Part shown: piece after piece, positions 1 to 9,650 of the stretch
Layout of the letters: every line of letters begins with the position of its first letter
Position numbering within the stretch: position 1 is the first letter of the stretch
Translations under genes and position numbers: made by a program
Notes under the pieces: generated by a model
What the model was told of the DNA's origin: nothing
The model's database searches: none
What the model saw: the letters and a program-made list of their open reading frames with translations, nothing else
Assembly (NCBI GenBank): GCA_004026145.2
Contig: CP034975.1
Span: forward strand, 24,319,861 to 24,383,860
DNA: 64,000 nt
From: Takifugu bimaculatus
Lineage: Eukaryota; Chordata; Actinopteri; Tetraodontiformes; Tetraodontidae
Reading direction: 5' to 3'

Positions 1-234
1 TTTGAGTTTTGTAAATTGAAAAAGAGAACATAAGAGTTATGAATAAAACTAATTGTTTTGAGTGTTTTGATGTATTATTTGAATCCACTCTTACTTCTTA
101 ATTTAAAAGACCTAACTCGTTTGTATTAAGTATATAAAATTTGTACAATTAGTTTAGAAAGCATAATGATCACTATATAAAAGAATCAACAGTTGATCAG
201 CTCACTGACGATATACTCTCTTATTACCGTACAG

Positions 235-450
235 CCGCTGTAGATGCAGATGAACAAAGAAAATCCAAAATGCCCCAACGACAGAGAGCAGGAGCTTTGA
301 AAAAATCATCATCCAAAAATGCCCTGAAGCTCCTGCAGACAATTCCAGGGGCTCCACCAAGAAGCACAGCATCTGCATGGTGTCAGATTTCTTCTATCCC
401 AGTATGGGCGGAGTGCAAAGTCATATTTATCAGCTTTCCCAATTTCTGAT
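235..450 (+). pseudogene. PIGA exon-2 5' fragment, copy 1
   Basis: Matches genuine piga exon 2 (20914-21133) from the splice acceptor onward, including the motif MVSDFFYP. It is a dead partial copy. It lacks promoter and exon 1, has an extra 'cgta' at the acceptor, and has lost one C in the 'tcatccaaaaatg' stretch (the genuine copy reads 'tcatcccaaaaatg'), which throws the upstream ATG out of frame with MVSDFF. PIGA similarity ends at about 450 in 'cccaatttctgat', after which unrelated sequence follows. Two codons also differ (Ser for Asn in FYPNMGG, Gln for Glu in GGVES). An ORF of 99 codons from 377 is a chimera of this fragment with non-PIGA sequence. Confidence 0.93.
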
Positions 451-815
451 ATTTACTCAAACAGGAGTTTCCACATCCAAAGCACTCCTGATTAACTCAA
501 ATAAAAGCCTAACAAACTCAGTACTAACATTAGATAAAAAAAGATGCAAACAGACATATTGCTCAGTGCTTTTTAATAGAAGAAATCTGAATTATAAGCA
601 TCAATTATGCAGGTATGTTAAAAGAAAAACACTGGAACATTTTGCACAGACTGGAACAATCAAACTATGGGAATAGAACTTGGATTTAAAACAACAAACT
701 AAGGGGGAAAAAAGCTGCAGATTCTGTTCAGCTTCTTTTGTAAAGACTGAAAACAAAATATCCACAGTGGTCCGTTCAAAGACACGCACATCTCAACGTT
801 AGTGAACGGCGAGTC

Positions 816-2920
816 TCAGCTGATTCTGGGGATGGGGGCACGCCTACGCGGTGGCATCCGACAGACCTGTGCGTAGGTCAGTTTGGAGCCCACCTGAAAA
901 GTCAGAGCACAAGGATTTAGTTTCAAACCATGAGCATCTTTGCAACAGGTCTGCTATGACCTGAGGTATTTGTCCTGTCAGGGGTCTTTGCTGATAAGTG
1001 TTGATGTGTCTATGACCAATCGGGGCATTCACTTTATGAATGAGTAACATGAATGGACACAATTAAATCAAGCATCAAATTAAGCATTAAAAACAACTAA
1101 ACACCCAAAACGTACTTGCTGTCCTGGTGGAGGAGCTGGTTGGTCGTTGGTCTTGGTCTTTGGACTCTGCTCCACACTCCTGAAGAGGAACAAGTCTCAG
1201 GTGTTACCAAGTGCTCCGCAAGTGAAATAAAGTGCGAGCGAGGGTGGGGACCATAAACTTACCGATTTAACATTGGCTGAATATTCTGAGCCTTGGAGGG
1301 CTGGAGCTCCAACACTGGCCCTGGGATGTGCACACTGCTGCCCGTCTGGGGGAACTCAACCTGGGGTGTGTTCTGGGACCACACCATTCCCTTCGGCTTG
1401 TCCCCGCTGTTGCCCCCTTCAGCCATCCCTCGCTGCTCAGGACAGACGGCGTGAATCTTTGATGGAGTGGAAGCATCTTCACAAGCACCAGGGGGCAAAG
1501 TTTGAGTGCCAACGTCCTGACACTCAGGTCTCGGGGTGCCAAGGTCTTCAGGTTTATAAAAACAAATTGGGACAGAGGGACCATCGCCCTCTTCTCGGCT
1601 CTGGATTTTCCTTATGCGTGAATTCGCTGGAAGCCATGGACATTTGAGCTCTGCATTGTCCTGCCACTCAAACTCGGTGGATCTACGGTGAGTTTCTTGA
1701 CCGATATCCAGTGAGGACACTGTGGTCAGACGCACATCGACCTCACTCGGTAGAGACAGTTCTGGAGAAGGTGTTGGCAAAAAAACAGGGTCTGGTCCAG
1801 GAGGAGGTGGTGGCAATAAATCACTGTCTGCTCCAGGAGGAGGTGCTGGGGAAAAAACAGGGTCTGGTCCAGGATGAGGTGCTGGGAAAAAAACAGGGTC
1901 TGGTCCAGGAGGAGGTGGTGGCAACAAATCAGTGTCTGGTCCAGGAAGAGGTGTTGGGAAAAAAACAGGGTCTGGTCCAGGATGAGGTGCTGGGAAAAAA
2001 ACAGTGTCTGTTTCAGGAGGAGGTGCTGGGAAAAAAACAGTGTCTGTTTCAGGAGAAGGTGCTGGGAAAAAAACAGGGTCTGGTTCAGGAGGAGGTGCTA
2101 GGAAAAAAACAGGGTCTGGTCCAGGAGGAGGTGTTGGGAAAAAAACAGGGTCTGGTCCAGGAGGAGGTGCTGGGAAAAAAACAGGGTCTGGTCCAGGAGG
2201 AGGTGTTGGGAAAAAAACAGTGTCTGTTTCAGGAGGAGGTGTTGGGAAAAAAACAGTGTCTGTTTCAGGAGGAGGTGTTGGGGAAAAAACAGTGTCTGTT
2301 TCAGGAGGAGGTGTTGGGAAAAAAACAGGGTCTGGTTCAGGAGGAGGTGCTAGGAAAAAAACAGGGTCTGGTCCAGGAGGAGGTGTTGGGAAAAAAACAG
2401 GGTCTGGTCCAGGAGGAGGTGCTGGGAAAAAAACAGAGTCTGGTCCAGGAGGAGGTGTTGGGAAAAAAACAGGGTCTGTTTCAGGAGGAGGTGGTGGCAA
2501 CAAATCAGTGTCTGGTCCAGGAGGAGGTGTGTGGAATAAACTGGTTAGCAGCACGGTGGATGGACCAGGCTCATCTGTTGCCCAGTGGCTCTGCTCCTGC
2601 TCAAGGTCATCAGGGTCGATGGGACGTACGCTGTAGAAGCTATTTGACCAATCTGGAGCGTTTTCCTCTCCGCCTGTGCTCAGTCTGTCCAGCGCCTCAC
2701 GGGGATGTGATTCAAGGGCTTCCTCATCACATGTTGCACCGCTGTCTCCTTTGAGCTCTGCATCCAGGCATGCATGCTGGGTTCCTGCGGTGGTGTGCTG
2801 CTTCAACTCCACCGTCGTCGTTCTCCGTCTAATGTAGGGTGGGAAGTCTGACAGACTGCTGTCGCTGTCGCTGTCACTGTCACTCCACTCGTCAGAAGAA
2901 GTACTACAGCAGCACCCCAT
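816..2920 (-). CDS. Unrecognised N-terminally lipid-motif, proline-rich repeat protein, copy 1
   Basis: Three coding exons fit in phase on the minus strand: 2920-1263, 1179-1116 and 893-816. They give 599 residues ending at TGA. Donors GTAAGT (after 1263) and GTACGT (after 1116) and acceptors ending CAG support the splicing. The start has a good context (AAG before ATG, G after). The protein opens MGCCCS, which fits N-myristoylation at Gly2 with palmitoylatable Cys3-5, followed by a Ser/Asp run. About residues 130-390 are 12-residue repeats of the type PPPGPDPVFFPA, with nine FP.PP and three LLPPPPP motifs. The C-terminus is short and basic (VGSKLTYAQVCRMPPRRR). FP.PP fits the class I EVH1-ligand pattern, so binding to Ena/VASP-type domains is an inference. 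I do not recognise the family. Upstream GC-box and CCAAT elements fit a promoter. Confidence 0.72.
1761..2531. repeat. 36-bp coding minisatellite, unit 1
   Basis: About 21 tandem 36-bp units (plus-strand type 'ggtgctgggaaaaaaacagg' followed by 'gtctggtccaggagga'). The period is a multiple of three, so the minus-strand gene reads 12-residue repeats. Variants alternate GPDP/ETDT and FFPA/FFPT/FFLA. On the plus strand two frames also happen to stay open. Confidence 0.95.
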
Positions 2921-3059
2921 CTTCTACAGCCTGAAGCAGAAACAACAAAAGCCACTGCCATGACCACACACACTCAAACAAAGTTATTAACAGATCCGTT
3001 TGCTGCTCCAGCCTCCTGGAGAAAGAGGAAAGTTCCGCCTCGCCCCCTCCCCAGCCAAG

Positions 3060-3180
3060 ACTAGCACAGGTGAGGGGCTCACGCCCCTGCCAATCATTGG
3101 GGCGTGAGCAAGGCCGAGTTAGGCTACAGTTTAAGAGGGGCTGGCACATGCTACACAAGCCCCGCCCCCACCCGTTTCTC
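3060..3180 (-). promoter_or_regulatory. Probable promoter of proline-rich gene, copy 1
   Basis: Lying upstream of the minus-strand gene, this stretch has a GC box (plus strand 'ccccgccccc' near 3161) and a symmetrical CCAAT pair ('gccaatcattgg' near 3089), flanked by C-rich DNA. The same elements occur in unit 2 (about 9048-9168) and unit 3 (about 15835-15955). No TATA box stands out. The assignment rests on position and motifs only. Confidence 0.45.
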
Positions 3181-3669
3181 TGTGACTTGCATCAAACCAG
3201 CTCATGTGCATGAGCCCCTCGCATGAGTCTGCACTGACACGAAGAAGCACATCCACATTAGCAGAATCTGATTCATATTGAACACATTTAGACTTTGGAA
3301 GAGTTGCCAGCAGAGCTCAACTTGATCCCAACCATCAACTCCCAATTACTTACCTTTGTAAGTGTGTACGTCAGTACGTAGCTTGTCTATCTTAGAGGGT
3401 GATGCTCAGTGGAAGGATCGAAGAATGAGGCGGCAGATCTGATTCTGAATCAAAAATCTATGCAGTTGGAGAGAAATGAGTTGTCTTCGTGTAATGGTGG
3501 TTTTTCAGCTTAACCCTTAATGATTAATGTATGTAGGTGTAGCAGCAACACTTTACTATAAAGAGTTTTTTGTGTGAATATTAAAGTCATTTATGATCAA
3601 AGCTCAATGGCTTTGAGTTAAAGTCACCTGTTGTGACTTACAACCTAAAATGGCCGTTTATCTGTGTCA

Positions 3670-3826
3670 TCTCACAAAAATAATCTCTGTAAGAAGCTGG
3701 AAGAAATAGCTGGGGAGAGGGAAGTCTGGGCCTCTCTGCTTAGGCTGCTGCCCCGAGTCCCGACCACGGATAAGCGGGAGAGGATGGATAGATGGATGGA
3801 TGGATGGATGGATGGACGGATGGATG
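3670..3826 (+). mobile_element. RTE/Rex3-like LINE 3' tail with GATG repeats, unit 1
   Basis: Begins 'ctctgtaagaagctggaaga', runs through 'ccgaccacggataagcggga' and ends in (GATG)n with GACG variants. Rex3-type RTE elements of teleosts end in GATG repeats. The conceptual translation (KLEEIAGEREVWASLLRLLP) looks like the very end of such an ORF. Only the 3' end is present. Confidence 0.6.
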
Positions 3827-4369
3827 ACCTACTGTATATTTTGTTGTGAAAATAATTAAATATTGTGATTTTACCTCACCATGTCCCAAATTATTACACA
3901 AATATTTTTCTATGATTCTCCTATGATGGCGATGCAACCATTAATTATTAAATTGAATGTTAAACATCTTGACAGCTCATTACAGTCCAACATTAGAGCC
4001 CTTCTTTGATAGCGGCTTCACTGGACAGTTTCTGATGAATTTCTTGGCAGGATGTCAGAATATCCCCCCAGTTTTCTGAGACGAGTCTCAATCATCCAGG
4101 TCATAGTTATCCAAATAAGAGCTCTGCGTCCACTGGACTCGTCATGTGCACCACTAAGACAATAGAGACCATCCACAAGCGCCGTGTATTTGGACAACAA
4201 CTTTCCAGACAGAACACTTAACACCGGCCCAAATCTGCACCATACTGGAACCTGTGTTTGAACACCCACTACCTCCAGTACAGAGAAGGCATCTACAGGC
4301 AGAAACATGGTGGCGCAATGGGCTCACCAGCACCTCCCACTGGACTCTCACCACCCAGAGAAAACTGGG

Positions 4370-5471
4370 GAGCAAAGAGCATCGCAAAGTCCAAGGAACA
4401 CACCAGACAGGTCAGGGATAACGCTGTGGAGGAATTTAAAGCAGGGTTAGGCTGTAAAGAGAGTTCCCAAGTTCTGAACATCTCACAGAGCACTGTTCAG
4501 TCCTTCACCTGGGGATGAGATGAGTGCGGCACAACTGGAAACCTACCAAGACACCGTCGGCCACCTAAACTTAGAGGCTGAACAAGGAGAGCACTGATCA
4601 GAAGCGCAGCCAAGAGGCCCATAGTGACTCTGGATGAAGTGCAGAGCTCCACAGCTCAGGCAGGGGAATCTCTCCACAGGACCTGGCCATTATGGAAGAG
4701 TGGCAAGAAGGAAGAATTCCCACTGGCAGTGGGCCAGAAGCCATGTCAGGGACACAGCAACCCATGGAAGAAGGGGCTCTGGTCAGATGAGACCAAGAGT
4801 GAGCTCAGTGGCCTAGTGGTGGAAAACTAACAGTGCACATCACTGTGAACACAGCTTCCCCCGGCAACATGGTGCTGGTGGCAGCATCGTTCTGGGCTGC
4901 TTCTCTTCAGCAGGGACAGGGAAGATGCTCAGAGTCGATGGGTAGGTGCAGGACCATCAGGGCCTAGAGACTGGGGCGGAGATGCCCCTTCCAGCAGGTC
5001 AACATAAAGCCAGGACTCCAATGGAACGGTTCATTAACATATTCCTGGACCATTAACATATTCCTGGACCATTAACATATTCCCAGTTCATTAACATATT
5101 CCTGTGTTAGAAAGTCAAAGTCCGAATCCAATCGAGAATCTGTGGCAATATCTGAAAACTGCCGCCTACAAACGCGCTCCATCTAATCCGACTGAGCTTG
5201 AGCTGTTTCACAAAGAACAATGAACAAAAAATTCCAGTCTCCAGATGTGCAAAGCTTGTAGAGGCAGACCCCAAAAGACTTGCAGCTGTGACTGCAGCTA
5301 AAGGTGTCCGCACCAAGTATTGACAGGGTATCATTTTCTTGCTCCTCCACCAGTGTATGCCACTTTGTGTTGGTCTATTAAATTCCAATAAAATCTGTTT
5401 ATGTTTGTGGGGGTAACATGATTAACTGTGGAAAAGTTTGAGGGGCACAGATACTTTTGCAAGCCCCTGTA
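4370..5471 (+). mobile_element. Decayed Tc1-like DNA transposon, unit 1
   Basis: Broken Tc1 transposase similarity is spread over several frames: the helix-turn-helix region (SKEHTRQVRDNAVEEFKAG), then the VTLDE..SSTAQAGES segment, the LWSDETK catalytic-region motif, and the 'N-P-I-E-N-L-W' region near 5128. The right end carries a Tc1-type terminal repeat ('gatacttttgcaagcccctgta', ending at 5471). No matching left repeat was found. Inside it a 19-20 bp unit ('cattaacatattcctggac') is repeated four times at about 5033-5103. Stops and frameshifts show it is inactive. The ~350 bp just upstream (4018-4370) is duplicated with it, but its origin is unclear. Confidence 0.85.
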
Positions 5472-6222
5472 CCTTAGTTGGTATGCTTTAGCTCCTTTAG
5501 CAGGCGTTCTTACCCTGGTATAACCCAGTCTAACCCAGAATGAAATTAAAATGTCCCCTTAAAAACATTTTCAGTTGCTTCGTCTCCTAATAATGGACCG
5601 GTTTAGCTCAAACTACATCGCCTCCTCTCCACACGCCTACGTTGTCTACCTTAGATTATAATGGAAGATTTTATACCTGTAATAGGAAAAAGCATCGATT
5701 ATTCTGCAGAAATGTTCTCTTTCCAGCCTGGCAACGTTTGTTAGCCTGAAGCTAACGTGTAACTGAAACTGAAGAAACGAGACAGGTGTTTCGGTGGCAC
5801 CTTCACGCGACAGAAATGGTTACATTATGACGTAAGGAATATGTTACACCTGTCGGAAATGTTAAAACCAACACTTAAAATCACATAAAATAGCACAATT
5901 AGTTCCATCACCTACATCATTGACAGATAATTTAGTTTTGGAAATCTTACACATATTGCCTTTTAGATAATCAGATGATATAATTTGAGTTTTGTAAATT
6001 GAAAAAGAGAACATAAGATAAGTGTTATGAATAAAACTAATTGTTTTGAGTGTTTTGATGTATTATTTGAATCCACTCTTACTTCTTAATTTAAAAGACC
6101 TAACTCGTTTGTATTAAGTATATAAAATTTGTACAATTAGTTTAGAAAGCATAATGATCACTATATAAAAGAATCAACAGTTGATCAGCTCACTGACGAT
6201 ATACTCTCTTATTACCGTACAG

Positions 6223-6438
6223 CCGCTGTAGATGCAGATGAACAAAGAAAATCCAAAATGCCCCAACGACAGAGAGCAGGAGCTTTGAAAAAATCATCAT
6301 CCAAAAATGCCCTGAAGCTCCTGCAGACAATTCCAGGGGCTCCACCAAGAAGCACAGCATCTGCATGGTGTCAGATTTCTTCTATCCCAGTATGGGCGGA
6401 GTGCAAAGTCATATTTATCAGCTTTCCCAATTTCTGAT
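6223..6438 (+). pseudogene. PIGA exon-2 5' fragment, copy 2
   Basis: Same fragment as at 235-450, shifted by 5988 bp. It has the same missing C, the same four-base acceptor insertion and the same breakpoint after 'ttctgat'. It is not a functional glycosyltransferase gene: no promoter, no later PIGA exons, and the start codon is frameshifted relative to MVSDFF. Confidence 0.93.
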
Positions 6439-6803
6439 ATTTACTCAAACAGGAGTTTCCACATCCAAAGCACTCCTGATTAACTCAAATAAAAGCCTAA
6501 CAAACTCAGTACTAACATTAGATAAAAAAAGATGCAAACAGACATATTGCTCAGTGCTTTTTAATAGAAGAAATCTGAATTATAAGCATCAATTATGCAG
6601 GTATGTTAAAAGAAAAACACTGGAACATTTTGCACAGACTGGAACAATCAAACTATGGGAATAGAACTTGGATTTAAAACAACAAACTAAGGGGGAAAAA
6701 AGCTGCAGATTCTGTTCAGCTTCTTTTGTAAAGACTGAAAACAAAATATCCACAGTGGTCCGTTCAAAGACACGCACATCTCAACGTTAGTGAACGGCGA
6801 GTC

Positions 6804-8908
6804 TCAGCTGATTCTGGGGATGGGGGCACGCCTACGCGGTGGCATCCGACAGACCTGTGCGTAGGTCAGTTTGGAGCCCACCTGAAAAGTCAGAGCACAA
6901 GGATTTAGTTTCAAACCATGAGCATCTTTGCAACAGGTCTGCTATGACCTGAGGTATTTGTCCTGTCAGGGGTCTTTGCTGATAAGTGTTGATGTGTCTA
7001 TGACCAATCGGGGCATTCACTTTATGAATGAGTAACATGAATGGACACAATTAAATCAAGCATCAAATTAAGCATTAAAAACAACTAAACACCCAAAACG
7101 TACTTGCTGTCCTGGTGGAGGAGCTGGTTGGTCGTTGGTCTTGGTCTTTGGACTCTGCTCCACACTCCTGAAGAGGAACAAGTCTCAGGTGTTACCAAGT
7201 GCTCCGCAAGTGAAATAAAGTGCGAGCGAGGGTGGGGACCATAAACTTACCGATTTAACATTGGCTGAATATTCTGAGCCTTGGAGGGCTGGAGCTCCAA
7301 CACTGGCCCTGGGATGTGCACACTGCTGCCCGTCTGGGGGAACTCAACCTGGGGTGTGTTCTGGGACCACACCATTCCCTTCGGCTTGTCCCCGCTGTTG
7401 CCCCCTTCAGCCATCCCTCGCTGCTCAGGACAGACGGCGTGAATCTTTGATGGAGTGGAAGCATCTTCACAAGCACCAGGGGGCAAAGTTTGAGTGCCAA
7501 CGTCCTGACGCTCAGGTCTCGGGGTGCCAAGGTCTTCAGGTTTATAAAAACAAATTGGGACAGAGGGACCATCGCCCTCTTCTCGGCTCTGGATTTTCCT
7601 TATGCGTGAATTCGCTGGAAGCCATGGACATTTGAGCTCTGCATTGTCCTGCCACTCAAACTCGGTGGATCTACGGTGAGTTTCTTGACCGATATCCAGT
7701 GAGGACACTGTGGTCAGACGCACATCGACCTCACTCGGTAGAGACAGTTCTGGAGAAGGTGTTGGCAAAAAAACAGGGTCTGGTCCAGGAGGAGGTGGTG
7801 GCAATAAATCACTGTCTGCTCCAGGAGGAGGTGCTGGGGAAAAAACAGGGTCTGGTCCAGGATGAGGTGCTGGGAAAAAAACAGGGTCTGGTCCAGGAGG
7901 AGGTGGTGGCAACAAATCAGTGTCTGGTCCAGGAAGAGGTGTTGGGAAAAAAACAGGGTCTGGTCCAGGATGAGGTGCTGGGAAAAAAACAGTGTCTGTT
8001 TCAGGAGGAGGTGCTGGGAAAAAAACAGTGTCTGTTTCAGGAGAAGGTGCTGGGAAAAAAACAGGGTCTGGTTCAGGAGGAGGTGCTAGGAAAAAAACAG
8101 GGTCTGGTCCAGGAGGAGGTGTTGGGAAAAAAACAGGGTCTGGTCCAGGAGGAGGTGCTGGGAAAAAAACAGGGTCTGGTCCAGGAGGAGGTGTTGGGAA
8201 AAAAACAGTGTCTGTTTCAGGAGGAGGTGTTGGGAAAAAAACAGTGTCTGTTTCAGGAGGAGGTGTTGGGGAAAAAACAGTGTCTGTTTCAGGAGGAGGT
8301 GTTGGGAAAAAAACAGGGTCTGGTTCAGGAGGAGGTGCTAGGAAAAAAACAGGGTCTGGTCCAGGAGGAGGTGTTGGGAAAAAAACAGGGTCTGGTCCAG
8401 GAGGAGGTGCTGGGAAAAAAACAGAGTCTGGTCCAGGAGGAGGTGTTGGGAAAAAAACAGGGTCTGTTTCAGGAGGAGGTGGTGGCAACAAATCAGTGTC
8501 TGGTCCAGGAGGAGGTGTGTGGAATAAACTGGTTAGCAGCACGGTGGATGGACCAGGCTCATCTGTTGCCCAGTGGCTCTGCTCCTGCTCAAGGTCATCA
8601 GGGTCGATGGGACGTACGCTGTAGAAGCTATTTGACCAATCTGGAGCGTTTTCCTCTCCGCCTGTGCTCAGTCTGTCCAGCGCCTCACGGGGATGTGATT
8701 CAAGGGCTTCCTCATCACATGTTGCACCGCTGTCTCCTTTGAGCTCTGCATCCAGGCATGCATGCTGGGTTCCTGCGGTGGTGTGCTGCTTCAACTCCAC
8801 CGTCGTCGTTCTCCGTCTAATGTAGGGTGGGAAGTCTGACAGACTGCTGTCGCTGTCGCTGTCACTGTCACTCCACTCGTCAGAAGAAGTACTACAGCAG
8901 CACCCCAT
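6804..8908 (-). CDS. Unrecognised N-terminally lipid-motif, proline-rich repeat protein, copy 2
   Basis: Copy of the gene at 816-2920, with exons 8908-7251, 7167-7104 and 6881-6804 in the same phases and the same 599-residue length. The number and order of 36-bp repeats look the same as in copy 1, even though such arrays usually change length quickly. A visible coding difference is Arg for Cys in 'RPE(C/R)QDVG' (T/C at 1530/7518 region). Splice sites are unchanged, so either both copies are expressed or they are too young to have decayed. Confidence 0.72.
7749..8519. repeat. 36-bp coding minisatellite, unit 2
   Basis: Same array as at 1761-2531 with the same order of variant units and the same length (5988-bp offset at both ends), indicating very recent duplication. 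Confidence 0.95.
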
Positions 8909-9650
8909 CTTCTACAGCCTGAAGCAGAAACAACAAAAGCCACTGCCATGACCACACACACTCAAACAAAGTTATTAACAGATCCGTTTGCTGCTCCAGC
9001 CTCCTGGAGAAAGAGGAAAGTTCCGCCTCGCCCCCTCCCCAGCCAAGACTAGCACAGGTGAGGGGCTCACGCCCCTGCCAATCATTGGGGCGTGAGCAAG
9101 GCCGAGTTAGGCTACAGTTTGAGAGGGGCTGGCACATGCTACACAAGCCCCGCCCCCACCCGTTTCTCTGTTACTTGCATCAAACCAGCTCATGTGCATG
9201 AGCCCCGCGCATGAGTCTGCACTGACACGAAGAAGCACATCCACATTAGCAGAATCTGATTTATATTGAACGCATTTAGACTTTGGTAGAGTTGCCAGCA
9301 GAGCTCAACTTGATCCCAACCATCAACTCACACTTACTTACCTTTGTAAGTGTGTACGTCAGTACGTAGCTTGTCTATCTTAGAGGGTGATGCTCGGTGG
9401 AAGGATCGAAGAATGAGGCGGCAGATCTGATTCTGAATCAAAAATCTATGCAGTTGGAGAGAAATGAGTTGTCTTCGTTTAATGGTGGTTTTTCAGCTTA
9501 ACCCTTAATGATTAATGTATGTAGGTGTAGCAGCAACACTTTACTATAAAGAGTTTTTTGTGTGAATATTAAAGCCATTTATGATCAAAGCTCAATGGCT
9601 TTGAGTTAAAGTCACCTGTTGTGACTTATAACCTAAAATGGCCTTTTATC

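Larger units (their letters stand above)
1..5983. repeat. Segmental tandem duplication, unit 1 (left-truncated by window)
   Basis: This is the first of three direct units. Base 1 corresponds to 5984 in unit 2 and 13230 in unit 3. Landmarks recur in the same order: an AT-rich PIGA intron-1 stretch, a PIGA exon-2 fragment, a minus-strand proline-rich gene, an RTE-like GATG tail, a Tc1 remnant, and a tail ending 'cagcctgg' just before 'tttgttagcctga'. Spacing between units 1 and 2 is a constant 5988 bp across the coding part, and I see only scattered single-base differences, so the duplication is recent. Junctions are seen directly: the PIGA exon homology stops at about 450, and the unit end joins PIGA intron 1 near 5733. 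Confidence 0.93.

Noticed and set aside
377..676. 99-codon ORF starting MVSDFFYP as a short PIGA isoform (also 6365-6664, 13611-13910)
   Set aside because: Only the first ~25 residues are PIGA. The rest is non-homologous sequence past the duplication breakpoint, and no promoter is present.
1711..2754. Plus-strand ORFs of 347 and 210 codons (and equivalents at 7699-8742, 7992-8624, 14944-15528) antisense to the proline-rich gene
   Set aside because: They exist because the 36-bp repeat has no stop in these frames. Their ends run into unrelated sequence without splice or start support, whereas the minus-strand reading has the lipid motif and phase-matched exons.
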